From positions 31,051-95,050 of the forward strand of contig NZ_JAQOSO010000120.1 in NCBI RefSeq assembly GCF_030068505.1: 64,000 nucleotides of DNA, written 5' to 3'. Both the position numbers and the translations under genes were made by a program. This DNA comes from Roseofilum capinflatum BLCC-M114 (GTDB lineage: Bacteria > Cyanobacteriota > Cyanobacteriia > Cyanobacteriales > Desertifilaceae). Shown in pieces: positions 44,260 through 52,083 of the stretch; position 1 is the first letter of the stretch, and each line of letters opens with the position of its first letter. Under the pieces are notes generated by a model that worked only from the letters and a program-made list of their open reading frames with translations, was not told the DNA's origin and searched no databases.

Positions 44260-45381
44260 ATGTGGGTTATACCAATCATGCAGATACTTAGGATTCCAGT
44301 CGTAGACAAAGACCACAAGCCACTCATGCCCACAACTCCGGCGCGGGCGCGTAAGTGGATTGAATCAGGGAAAGCCGTCAAGCGCTGGTCGGATTGCGGT
44401 CAGTTCTACGTGCAACTGACCGTTGAGCCATCAGGATGCGAGACTCAGGATATCGTTATTGGGATTGACCCCGGCAAGAAATATTCTGGCATCGGCGTTC
44501 AATCTTCTAAGTTCACGCTTTACACGGCTCATCTAATTCTCCCGTTCCAAAAGGTAAGAGACAGGATGGACAATCGCCGTTTAATGCGTCGGGCAAGACG
44601 AGGACGCAGAATCAATCGCAAGGTTGCCTTCACAAAACGTGCCCATCGGCAGAAACGGTTTGAGAATCGTCGGCAGGGCAAACTTGCCCCATCGATTCGA
44701 GCTAATCGTCAACTCGAACTGAGAATCGTCTCAGAACTCTGTAAGATATATCCAGTGATTGAGATTCGTTACGAGTATGTAAAAGCTGATGTTGATCTGA
44801 CGAGCGGACGCAAAAAAGCGAAATCAGGCAAAGGATTTTCACCTGTAATGGTAGGTCAAGCATGGGTGTTAGAGCAGTTAGCTCAGTTTGCGCCTGTGGT
44901 GAAAATCGAAGGCTATAAAACAGCATTGGTGCGTCGTGAGTTGGACTTGACAAAAAACAAAGCAGACAAGTCCAAAGCTGAGTTCAACACTCACGCTGTA
45001 GACGGGGTTGCCATTGCTGCATCGCACTTTATCGAGTACCGCAAGTATCACAAGGTTAGCGAGGATGGCGCAACGTGGTTTGGTTCCGTCTGTATCACCA
45101 CTGCACCGTTCTTTGTGATTCGTAGACCCCCTTATTCCCGTCGGCAACTGCATCTCATGGTTCCAGCGAAAGGAGGGAGTCGCCGTAAATATGGCGGATC
45201 TACAACTCGTCACGGTGTTCGTAAAGGTGACTTAGTTCAATCTCCAAAAGGGATTGGTTATGTTTCCGGCGATACCGAAAAGCAAATATCTGTCAGCGAT
45301 GCCAACTGGAAACGGTTGGGGCAGATCGCAGCAACTAAAGTCACTCTGATCCGCCGATCAAATGGCTTGATTGTTGCGTAA
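44260..45381 (+). CDS. isrB: IsrB-type RNA-guided nickase homologue (RRXRR/RuvC protein, no HNH)
   Basis: 373 residues; an ATG at 44278 may be the true start. The N-terminal PLMP motif (KPLMPTTPARARKWIESGKAV) is followed by RuvC-I IGIDPGKKYSGIGVQ, with catalytic Asp near residue 71. The arginine-rich bridge helix (RRLMRRARRGRRINRK) contains the RRXRR signature. RuvC-II lies around EIRYEYVKADVD (Glu), and RuvC-III is THAVDGVAIAAS (His, Asp). No HNH domain lies between RuvC-II and RuvC-III, which separates it from IscB. The C-terminal half holds the TAM-interacting region. Known IsrB proteins nick the non-target strand guided by an omega RNA. All RuvC residues look intact. Confidence 0.88.
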   Translation: MWVIPIMQILRIPVVDKDHKPLMPTTPARARKWIESGKAVKRWSDCGQFYVQLTVEPSGCETQDIVIGIDPGKKYSGIGVQSSKFTLYTAHLILPFQKVRDRMDNRRLMRRARRGRRINRKVAFTKRAHRQKRFENRRQGKLAPSIRANRQLELRIVSELCKIYPVIEIRYEYVKADVDLTSGRKKAKSGKGFSPVMVGQAWVLEQLAQFAPVVKIEGYKTALVRRELDLTKNKADKSKAEFNTHAVDGVAIAASHFIEYRKYHKVSEDGATWFGSVCITTAPFFVIRRPPYSRRQLHLMVPAKGGSRRKYGGSTTRHGVRKGDLVQSPKGIGYVSGDTEKQISVSDANWKRLGQIAATKVTLIRRSNGLIVA

Positions 45382-45394
45382 ACATTGCACTGTA

Positions 45395-45420
45395 AAGCCG
45401 TCCTAAAAGGACGGGTTCCC
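45395..45420 (+). repeat. Right-end hairpin of the IsrB element
   Basis: CCGTCCT AAA AGGACGG seven-base stem, 16 bases past the isrB stop. It may also act as a terminator. Confidence 0.75.
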
Positions 45421-45449
45421 ACCCACATTTTCTGATGAGACTAGATGTA

Positions 45450-47093
45450 ATGAACATTATTGGGGAAATTAACCCCCAACTCTTCCGAGAACTTAAAGGT
45501 CGGTTTAATCCTCGGAATATCATGGTTGCCGGTGGCATGTCTTTGTTTGCCCAAGTCTTGGTACTCTTTGGCTTCCTCAACGAATTACCCGATCGCCATA
45601 GTGAATACGACCGCTACTGTACCGGAGGAAAACCAGAATACTACTATCACAGCTTACGCTGTTTAACCGATCAGTTCGCTAAACCGGAAATTAACTGGCA
45701 ACTCTGGTGGTCAGATGTATTTGTCTGGTTAACCGTGGTGGGTTTATTTGCCCTATTGGTTGGGGGAACCTATCTGATTATCAGCGACCTCGACCGAGAA
45801 GAGCGCAAAGGAACCCTAAATTTTATTCGCCTGAGTCCCCAGTCTACCCAACACATTCTCTTAGGTAAAGTTCTAGGGGCCCCTAGCTTACTGTATTTTG
45901 GCTGCTTCCTCGCCTTTCCTCTCCATCTGTGGGCAGCAATTAATCTGCATATGCCCCTCGGATTACTGGCCCTCTATTATGGCGTGTTATTGGCCTGTAG
46001 TGCCTTCTTCTTCAGTGGTTCCATCCTCTTCGGTTTGGTCAGCCATTGGATGGGTGGGTTCCAGGCTTGGTTAGGTGGGGGTTTAGTCACCGCTTTTCTG
46101 TTTATCACTTCCATGATGCGGGTTGAAGATGCGCCCATTGATATCCTGAAACTGTTTACACCCTCTAGCTTACTTCCCTATATGATCGGGGAAAAATGGT
46201 TGGGTAATATTCAGCTCTTTAATTACGATTTAATTGATTTACTCAAGCATTCCATGGAATGGCACTGGTTTATACTGCCCATTGGCCAAACTGTGGTCGG
46301 CTTAAGTTTAGCCATGGTCGTCACTTGTGGGGTATGGACAGCTTGGAATTGGCTGGTGATCGATCGCTGTTTCCGCAATCCCAATAAGACTTTAATCAGC
46401 AAACAACAGTCCTTTTGGTTAACCGGATGCTTCAGCGTCTTCACCCTCGGTTTAGCTCCCCATGGATATGAATTTGAGAATCTTTATACTCTACTGGTGT
46501 TCAACCTGATTTTCTTTGCGGGATTAATGGCCGCTTTGTCTCCCCAAAGACAGGTTTGTGTAGACTGGGCCCGGTATCGCCATATGTCGGAAACGCGCCA
46601 TCAAGGGCTGTTCCAAGACCTGATGTCTGGAGATAAAAGTCCAGCTCTATTGGCAATCGCCTTAAACTTAGCCGAAGCTCAGTTAATCATTCTCCCCTGG
46701 ATCTTAATGTGGCCAGGCGGAACAGACGATATTCTCCATGGAATCTTTAACCTGGTATTGAGCTTTTCCGTGCTGCTCGTTTATGCCAGTGTTGCCCAAC
46801 TGATTATGATGATGAAATCCAAGAAAAGCGGAATTTGGGCAACCGCAGCGATCGGTGGAGCAATTTCTCTGCTTCCCTTAGCCTTCCTGGTTCTCTCCGC
46901 CTATCCTGAAGAAGCGCCCCTGCTCTGGATGTTTACCATCTTCCCCTGGGAAGCGCTCAACCATACATCCGCTCTGACGGTCATGTTCTCCGTGTTAACC
47001 CAATGGTCAGTAGTTGGTTTAGTGGCCACCCAATATTCACGGCAACTACGCCAAGCCGGTATTTCGGCCTCTAAAGCCTTGGGTCATGCATAA
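45450..47093 (+). CDS. ABC transporter permease
   Basis: 547 residues from the ATG at 45450. An ATG at 45435 would use codons that are probably part of the element end. The protein has about 12 hydrophobic segments. After MNIIGEINPQLFRELKGRFNPRN, an amphipathic lead typical of ABC-2-type permeases, it continues VWLTVVGLFALLVGGTYLI, then DLDREERKGTLNFIRLSPQS, a motif common in this class. It is the expected partner of the ATPase at 43096-44043. A terminator follows at 47152-47183. Substrate unknown. Confidence 0.85.
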   Translation: MNIIGEINPQLFRELKGRFNPRNIMVAGGMSLFAQVLVLFGFLNELPDRHSEYDRYCTGGKPEYYYHSLRCLTDQFAKPEINWQLWWSDVFVWLTVVGLFALLVGGTYLIISDLDREERKGTLNFIRLSPQSTQHILLGKVLGAPSLLYFGCFLAFPLHLWAAINLHMPLGLLALYYGVLLACSAFFFSGSILFGLVSHWMGGFQAWLGGGLVTAFLFITSMMRVEDAPIDILKLFTPSSLLPYMIGEKWLGNIQLFNYDLIDLLKHSMEWHWFILPIGQTVVGLSLAMVVTCGVWTAWNWLVIDRCFRNPNKTLISKQQSFWLTGCFSVFTLGLAPHGYEFENLYTLLVFNLIFFAGLMAALSPQRQVCVDWARYRHMSETRHQGLFQDLMSGDKSPALLAIALNLAEAQLIILPWILMWPGGTDDILHGIFNLVLSFSVLLVYASVAQLIMMMKSKKSGIWATAAIGGAISLLPLAFLVLSAYPEEAPLLWMFTIFPWEALNHTSALTVMFSVLTQWSVVGLVATQYSRQLRQAGISASKALGHA

Positions 47094-47151
47094 TCGGCGA
47101 TCGAGAAGAATGGATTAAAATCAGGAACTGCTTTAATCCAGATTTTCATTT

Positions 47152-47183
47152 CCCCTAGCCCTTTGATCTGGGCAGGGGTTTTT
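47152..47183 (+). terminator. Intrinsic terminator after the ABC permease
   Basis: CCCCTAGCCC, a short loop, GGGCAGGGG with one bulge, then TTTTT. Confidence 0.85.
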
Positions 47184-47268
47184 CATGTTAAAGACCGATT
47201 CTATTATAAGGAGGTTATACTAGGGCGTATAGTTTCCTCGCCTAGATGGGTTGATTGACACAGAAGTG

Positions 47269-47496
47269 ATGCAACAAGTTGATATTGTCTATGCTCAAGC
47301 TCAAATTGGTAAACTACTTGAGGTGGCTTTGAATGGGGATGAAATTATTATCACCCGCGATCGCCAACCTGTCCTCAAGTTAAGTCCATTTTCCTCCCCT
47401 GGAAAACGACGCAAACGAGGCAGTGCCAAAGGACAAATTACCATAGCTCCAGATTTTGACCAGCCCCTTGAAGAGTTCCAGGAGTATATGGAATGA
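47269..47496 (+). CDS. Phd/YefM-type antitoxin
   Basis: 75 residues from the ATG at 47269; a TTG at 47251 gives 81. The N-terminal fold is VDIVYAQAQIGKLLEVALNGDEIIITRDRQPVLKL, the DNA-binding part of prevent-host-death antitoxins. The tail (DFDQPLEEFQEYME) is the toxin-wrapping segment. Its stop overlaps the start of a PIN toxin that is cut to 22 codons, so this antitoxin no longer has its partner here. Confidence 0.88.
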   Translation: MQQVDIVYAQAQIGKLLEVALNGDEIIITRDRQPVLKLSPFSSPGKRRKRGSAKGQITIAPDFDQPLEEFQEYME

Positions 47497-47561
47497 AGTT
47501 CCTGTTAGATACTCACGTTTTTCTCTGGTTTATTAATGATAGTCCTAAGACGTTACAATAG
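47493..47561 (+). pseudogene. Truncated PIN-domain (VapC-like) toxin remnant
   Basis: Overlaps the antitoxin stop (ATGA) and reads MKFLLDTHVFLWFINDSPKTLQ-stop except that only 22 codons remain. LLDTH with the first catalytic Asp is the canonical start of this toxin class, normally about 130 residues. The rest is absent; the next antitoxin starts 31 bases later. Confidence 0.85.
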
Positions 47562-47592
47562 TCTCAACAGACCCAACCGCTTTCAAACAGCT

Positions 47593-47847
47593 ATGGCCAA
47601 TCCATCCATAACCGAGCAACTTCATCCCCTAGAAATCCGAGTCGCCACTTTAGAACAAGAACTCACCGCAATCAAACAAACCTTATCCCACATCACCGCT
47701 CCAAACCCCCCGCACCTCGAACAAGAATGGGAAAGATTTGCTGGTATATTTAGAGATGACCCTGACTTTGAAGCGATTCTGGACTCCATTCATGCCGAAC
47801 GCAATTCAGAAGATAACTCAGAAGTCGATCCCTCCTATTACCAGTAG
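47593..47847 (+). CDS. Antitoxin-like small protein of a second PIN cassette
   Basis: 84 residues from the ATG at 47593; a longer frame to 47536 overlaps the toxin remnant. A coiled-coil segment (LEIRVATLEQELTAIKQTLSHI) is followed by an acidic tail (WERFAGIFRDDPDFEAILDSIHAER), a layout common in VapB-like antitoxins of cyanobacteria. The toxin gene follows after 12 bases. It lacks an obvious DNA-binding motif. Confidence 0.75.
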   Translation: MANPSITEQLHPLEIRVATLEQELTAIKQTLSHITAPNPPHLEQEWERFAGIFRDDPDFEAILDSIHAERNSEDNSEVDPSYYQ

Positions 47848-47859
47848 GAGCAACTCAAA

Positions 47860-48297
47860 GTGTCTCCATATATTCTAGATACGGACTGTGTTTCCTTAAT
47901 TCTCTACAACCATCCCCAACTAATAGCCAACGCAGACAAAAACCAGATAGCGATTACCATCATTACCGTGCAAGAACTCTTCAACGGTTGGGTCGGCAGA
48001 ATCAACGACCCCTCAGAAATCAATAATCTGCCAGCATTATATGCCAAGCTTTCCTTGACCCTAAAATTCTTAAAAACTCTGGAAATTCTTGACTTTACAC
48101 CCGAAGCCGACCAGTGTTTAAAGCAACTCTTAAAAGAAAACCCTCCATTACGCAAAAATCGACTGCAAAAAGATATGCGAATTGCCGCTATTGCCCTATC
48201 AACAGGTGCTACAGTCGTCACCCGCAACCAACGGGATTTCCAGCAAGTTCCTGGACTAACAATAGTAGATTGGACAGCCGGTAGGGTGGGCAAGTGA
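47860..48297 (+). CDS. PIN-domain toxin, VapC family
   Basis: 145 residues from a GTG start. PIN residues: Asp in YILDTDCVSLI, Glu in TVQELFNGWV, Asp in QKDMRIAAIALSTGATVVTRNQRDF, the full acidic set of an Mg-dependent RNase that cleaves tRNA or rRNA. The last residues (AGRVGK) are read from an inverted-repeat element at 48286-48347, so the C terminus is slightly altered. Its partner is the preceding gene. Confidence 0.9.
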   Translation: MSPYILDTDCVSLILYNHPQLIANADKNQIAITIITVQELFNGWVGRINDPSEINNLPALYAKLSLTLKFLKTLEILDFTPEADQCLKQLLKENPPLRKNRLQKDMRIAAIALSTGATVVTRNQRDFQQVPGLTIVDWTAGRVGK

Positions 48298-48347
48298 GGC
48301 AGCAATAGTATTCAACTTCTATAACTTTTGCCCTGCCCACCCTAGGA
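48286..48347. repeat. Small element with TAGGGTGGGCA / TGCCCACCCTA ends
   Basis: 11-base terminal inverted repeats about 40 bases apart. The same ends occur at 62261-62319. The left end lies within the PIN toxin gene. Confidence 0.75.
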
Positions 48348-48399
48348 TAGATTGGCTTAAACATCATCCCTATTCACTATTCACCATTACCCAAACTTC

Positions 48400-49617
48400 A
48401 TGTTACTTGAATTCGCCTTAATTATCCTGGTAGCGCTCCTCTTTTATTATCTGTTTATACGGATAAAAATGCCGGGATTATTGGGATTAGTCACGACCGG
48501 ATTACTCATTGGCCCCAGTTTTCTTGATTGGGTGAGCGATCCGGTTTTAGAACTTTTAAAAGAATTTAAAACTGTAGCCCTAATTGTTATTTTAATTCGT
48601 GCCGGATTAGGCATTAATCGAGCCACATTAAACACCATTGGCGGGCCAGCCATTCGCCTCAGTTGTATTCCCGGAATCATTGAAGGAAGCACCATTTTAT
48701 TGTTATCTCATTTTCTCTTAAATTTAACGTTAATTGAAGGAGGAATGTTAGGCTTTATTTTAGCCGCCGTTTCCCCTGCGGTGGTTGTCCCCTCCATGCT
48801 AGAACTCAAGGATGCGGGTTGGGGAAAAAATAAAGAAGTCCCCACTTTAGTGTTAGCCGGTGCATCCGTTGATGATGTATTTGCCATTACCATTTTTGGC
48901 GTTTTTGTCGGTTTAGCTACGGGTGAATCCTTGAATTTAACCCATATTTTGGTCAGTGTTCCCCTAGGAATTTTTGTTGGTGCAGCCATTGGAGTGGGGA
49001 TTGGATTTGGCTTGGTGTGGTTCTTTAAGCGCTATCATCTCCGGGATACGAAAAAAGTGATTATCTTTATGATGATTGCTGTTTTATTTTATGAATTTAC
49101 AGAACTCGATGTCGTGAAAAACGCGATCCCGATCGCCGGTTTGTTGGGAATTATGGCGATCGGCTTTGTCATCCTAGAAAAATATGATACCCTCGCCCGT
49201 CGCCTAGCCGCTAAATTTGGTAAGGTTTGGGTGTTAGCGGAAATTCTCTTATTTGTTTATATTGGCACACAGGTAGACCTGAATCAAATCAGTGTGGAGG
49301 TGTTGGGGATTGGCGTATTGATGCTATTTTTGGGTTTACTCGCTCGCAGTCTCGGAGTCTGGCTTTCCTTACTCAAGTGCCATCTGAACCGGAAAGAAAA
49401 GATCTTTTGTATGATCGCCTATTGGCCGAAAGCCACAGTACAAGCGGCCATTGGTGCAGTGCCCCTGAGTTTGTTTTATGACGGCAAAATGACCTCAATG
49501 ACGGAAGCCACCGGACAGACTATTTTGGCGATCGCCGTTTTGAGTATCATTATCACCGCACCTCTGGGGGCGATCGGTATTCAATGGAGCGGCCCAAAAC
49601 TCTTGAGCAAACCGTAA
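48400..49617 (+). CDS. Cation/proton antiporter (CPA family)
   Basis: 405 residues with about 12 hydrophobic segments. MPGLLGLVTTGLLIGPSFLDWV and VALIVILIRAGLGI fit CPA1/NhaP-type exchangers. FILAAVSPAVVVPSMLEL and TLVLAGASVDDVFAITIFG contain the Asp-Asp of the ion-binding site. It exchanges Na+ or K+ for protons across the cytoplasmic or thylakoid membrane. No C-terminal TrkA domain. Ion specificity undetermined. Confidence 0.9.
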   Translation: MLLEFALIILVALLFYYLFIRIKMPGLLGLVTTGLLIGPSFLDWVSDPVLELLKEFKTVALIVILIRAGLGINRATLNTIGGPAIRLSCIPGIIEGSTILLLSHFLLNLTLIEGGMLGFILAAVSPAVVVPSMLELKDAGWGKNKEVPTLVLAGASVDDVFAITIFGVFVGLATGESLNLTHILVSVPLGIFVGAAIGVGIGFGLVWFFKRYHLRDTKKVIIFMMIAVLFYEFTELDVVKNAIPIAGLLGIMAIGFVILEKYDTLARRLAAKFGKVWVLAEILLFVYIGTQVDLNQISVEVLGIGVLMLFLGLLARSLGVWLSLLKCHLNRKEKIFCMIAYWPKATVQAAIGAVPLSLFYDGKMTSMTEATGQTILAIAVLSIIITAPLGAIGIQWSGPKLLSKP

Positions 49618-49686
49618 ACTAGAAATACAGCCCTTTGCGCTGTTATGATCGACAGTCACAACAATATAGGATTGGGTTGCTCTCAG

Positions 49687-49702
49687 CACCTCCGGGTATG
49701 AG
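49687..49702 (+). repeat. 16-base inverted copy of the tRNA-Leu variable arm
   Basis: CACCTCCGGGTATGAG matches exactly, on the opposite strand, bases 49770-49785 inside tRNA-Leu. A tRNA-derived fragment just beyond the 3' end can mark an old integration or a rearrangement. Confidence 0.7.
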
Positions 49703-49747
49703 TGTGAAAGCCTTGATACGCTTTTATTGCTATTTGAAATAACTATA

Positions 49748-49829
49748 TGGGCGGAGAGAGACTCGAACTCTCATACCCGGAGGTGCCACATTTTGAGTGT
49801 GGTGCGTCTACCAATTTCGCCATCCGCCC
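49748..49829 (-). tRNA. tRNA-Leu(CAA)
   Basis: 82 bases with no encoded CCA. Acceptor stem GGGCGGA / TCCGCCC, D arm with GGTAGAC, anticodon stem CCACA / TGTGG enclosing CTCAAAA (anticodon CAA), a long variable arm (CACCTCCGGGTAT) as in leucine tRNAs, and T arm GAGAG-TTCGAGT-CTCTC. Its 5' 22 bases overlap the end of the upstream protease gene. Confidence 0.93.
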
Positions 49830-50683
49830 TTATGGATAGCTCGATCATTATAACCTATTTTCAGATTTTGCAACAGGTTTTGATAATCTTGGCTTTTTCC
49901 CCATCGATCGACTTCTCTGGCACGGAGGACGGGAACGGGGTGGGTGAGTTCAGCAACTTGGGCTTCTTTGAGCAGTTGACCGAGTTCACTCTCATCGATG
50001 CGATCGTAGGCGCGAGCTTGGTCGATGAAGGCATCGAGGTTAAGCTGGGGGGCAAGGGAGGGCGATCCACCGGCGAGTTTCATGAGGACAGACATGACGA
50101 CTCTGGGGTTTTGGCTGACGAGGAGGGCGGAGCGATCGCAGGAAAACTCCGCACATCTGACCCATTCCATTAACTGGCTTTGCAGTTGTTGAGCCACCAG
50201 AGTTCCCCAGTTGGGCACTAAACTGGCTCCGATTACCATCAGATTGGCTAAGGTGAGGTATACCCCATGATCGCATTTGAGATGGCCTAATTCATGGGCT
50301 ATAACGGCTTGAATTTCTTCGGGATTAAGCAGTTCGATCAAAGAGGTATGCACTACCATAAAGGGTTGCCGTCCCCGCATGGCGAAGGTATAGGCGTTGG
50401 GAACGGGATGCTGCTTAATGTAGAGTTGGGGCGGTTCTAGGTCTAAAATTCGGCTGGCTTCTAGGAGCAACTGGTGTAAATGGGGCAGTTGGCGATCGCT
50501 CACCAAAATACTAGAGGCAATATTATCTAAATAGAAATATTTTTCCCCCACGGGAGCCAGCAAATTACGGATCACCATATCCAGTCCGGGCAGTTGCTTG
50601 AGCGCTTGCGTCGCTTCGCGATCCAGGGGATGACGGAAATGATCGGCTTTAAGGCCCCTAAAAATCAGTTTTGATAACTCCAT
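49808..50683 (-). CDS. M48 family metalloprotease
   Basis: 291 residues from the ATG at 50683. The zinc motif is VIAHELGHLKCDH (HEXXH), with a third ligand Glu in WVRCAEFSCDRSALL. It resembles HtpX-like soluble or membrane-edge proteases; only one clear hydrophobic segment (LTLANLMVIGASL) is seen. The last codons (GGWRNW-stop) are read from the acceptor and D-arm of the tRNA-Leu gene, whose TAG supplies the stop. A 14-base hairpin lies upstream at 50764-50793. Confidence 0.88.
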   Translation of the reverse strand: MELSKLIFRGLKADHFRHPLDREATQALKQLPGLDMVIRNLLAPVGEKYFYLDNIASSILVSDRQLPHLHQLLLEASRILDLEPPQLYIKQHPVPNAYTFAMRGRQPFMVVHTSLIELLNPEEIQAVIAHELGHLKCDHGVYLTLANLMVIGASLVPNWGTLVAQQLQSQLMEWVRCAEFSCDRSALLVSQNPRVVMSVLMKLAGGSPSLAPQLNLDAFIDQARAYDRIDESELGQLLKEAQVAELTHPVPVLRAREVDRWGKSQDYQNLLQNLKIGYNDRAIHKGGWRNW

Positions 50684-50763
50684 AGAACACTTCAACTTTC
50701 ACGATTTGGTCAATGAACTGAATCAACACTCTCAATTCCCAACTGATTGTAGCAACAATTGCT

Positions 50764-50793
50764 AAAAGCGGGTTGAACCTTCAACCCGCTTTT
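50764..50793. terminator. Perfect 14-base hairpin, bidirectional terminator-like
   Basis: AAAAGCGGGTTGAA and TTCAACCCGCTTTT around CC. It lies between the DUF2949 gene and the M48 gene and probably ends the DUF2949 transcript. Confidence 0.7.
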
Positions 50794-50910
50794 GGATGTT
50801 TAACTTGTTGATGATTACCTGATGAAGCGTCATCCAGGCATTAGTTAGAATCCGTTTTAGAGCGACGATCAACCCTAGCCTCCATAGTCTGATTCCACTT
50901 GACCTGAGAT

Positions 50911-51117
50911 CTAGGCAGTTTCCAGCCAATCAAAGATTTGATCGAGCTGCTCTAAAGTGACTAAACCGTATTGCCACAACACCATGGGCAAGGGGCCGGG
51001 ATCGTGTTCGCACTGTCTCATGGCTAAGGAGATCGAAGAAGAAGAGATCGATAACTCGTCTTGTAAAAACCGAATTAATTTGGCGTAGCTTCCAGGGGAC
51101 ATAATCAAATTTTTCAC
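50911..51117 (-). CDS. DUF2949 family protein
   Basis: 68 residues from a GTG; an ATG at 51102 gives 63. KLIRFLQDELSISSSSISLAMRQCEHDPGPLPMVLWQYGLVTLEQLDQIFDWLE is the core of this small cyanobacterial family of unknown function. All-helical, cytosolic. Upstream lies a long gap (51118-51560). Confidence 0.85.
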   Translation of the reverse strand: MKNLIMSPGSYAKLIRFLQDELSISSSSISLAMRQCEHDPGPLPMVLWQYGLVTLEQLDQIFDWLETA

Positions 51118-51560
51118 CTCATTATCTTAAAAACTTATTTTGAAATCAGGATTTGTTAATTGGGTGGTGGCGGAGTCAGTTTATATTCTGTCCCCGTCAT
51201 CTAAGCATAATTCAAGGGATTTAATCCAGGATGTGATCGTCTACCCTCTTGCAATAGGATCTCGATCACAATCTGAGCCAAGGTAAGAGTCTGATGAGCA
51301 GGATATAAAGTTCCAGGAGATCTGGAGCGTCTCCGATCGCAGGTTTACCCCTTTTCCCAGATCTTGAGGTTGGGTTTATAACTTCATTATTATGCTTCAG
51401 GTTTTTCAGACTATCAAATCTTTAAGGTTTTGTAAAGACTTGTACAGATTTTTAACCGATTTTGTTGATGGGGATCAACTCTGAGCCATAGAGATTGGAA
51501 GATAAACTGGCGAAAACCCTTGACCAGCAAGAGATCCAGAACATGAGGAACAGGGAAAGA
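51118..51560. other. Non-coding interval, nothing recognised
   Basis: About 440 bases without a protein-like frame, repeat family or clear terminator. It should contain the DUF2949 promoter. Confidence 0.4.
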
Positions 51561-52082
51561 TTAGGGCGAATCTAAAAACTGAATTTCTAGGCGATCGCCC
51601 ACTTGTAGGCCTAACTCTGCTGCTCGTCCAGAGCGCAACTCAATCACTTGATTGACGGGTTCATTCGGCCCATAAACAGGACAAGAAGGAGTAGTACAAG
51701 GGGGAACCGAAGCGGCGATCGCTTTCACTTCTCCATCAAGCAAAAAGACCATATCTAAGGGAACCGGGACATTTTTCATCCAAAATGTCAGGATTCTAGG
51801 AGAAGAAAACGGAAATAACATGCCCCGATTATCCGGTAATTCGGGTCGATACATTAATCCTAAAGCCTGTTGTTCAGGAGTGCGAGCCACTTCTAGATCG
51901 ATGGGTTCTCCAGAAATTTCCACCTGTGCAGACACTTCCAACTGCTGTCCCTTGGGGTTCTCTTGCGCGATGCGATCGACAGAAGCAGGGGGAGGGGTTG
52001 ATCTGGCACATCCGATGGTTCCCAAACTTAATAACAGTGCCAACCCCAACACTATCCCATTCACGTTTCTCTTCTTTCCCAT
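51561..52082 (-). CDS. DUF192 lipoprotein
   Basis: 173 residues from the ATG at 52082, one base after the regulator's stop codon; the upstream frame to 52154 overlaps the regulator. The signal peptide ends in the lipobox GTIGCARS. The DUF192 domain follows: VARTPEQQALGLMYRPELPDNRGMLFPFS, FWMKNVPVPLDMVFL, and VIELRSGRAAELGLQVGDRL. Families of this type are secreted with unknown activity. It is translationally close to the OmpR-type regulator, suggesting joint transcription. Confidence 0.88.
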   Translation of the reverse strand: MGKKRNVNGIVLGLALLLSLGTIGCARSTPPPASVDRIAQENPKGQQLEVSAQVEISGEPIDLEVARTPEQQALGLMYRPELPDNRGMLFPFSSPRILTFWMKNVPVPLDMVFLLDGEVKAIAASVPPCTTPSCPVYGPNEPVNQVIELRSGRAAELGLQVGDRLEIQFLDSP

Positions 52083-52083
52083 G

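Larger units (their letters stand above)
44050..45430 (+). mobile_element. IS200/IS605-like element carrying isrB without a transposase
   Basis: It consists of the omega RNA region, isrB, and a right-end hairpin CCGTCCT (45398-45404) / AGGACGG (45408-45414) of the kind at IS200/IS605 ends. There is no tnpA reading frame, so it would need a transposase in trans. It separates an ABC ATPase gene from its permease gene. Exact ends are estimates. Confidence 0.7.

Noticed and set aside
44260..45381. Full IscB with HNH domain
   Set aside because: The interval between RuvC-II and RuvC-III is too short and lacks HNH cysteines or histidines, so IsrB is the better name.
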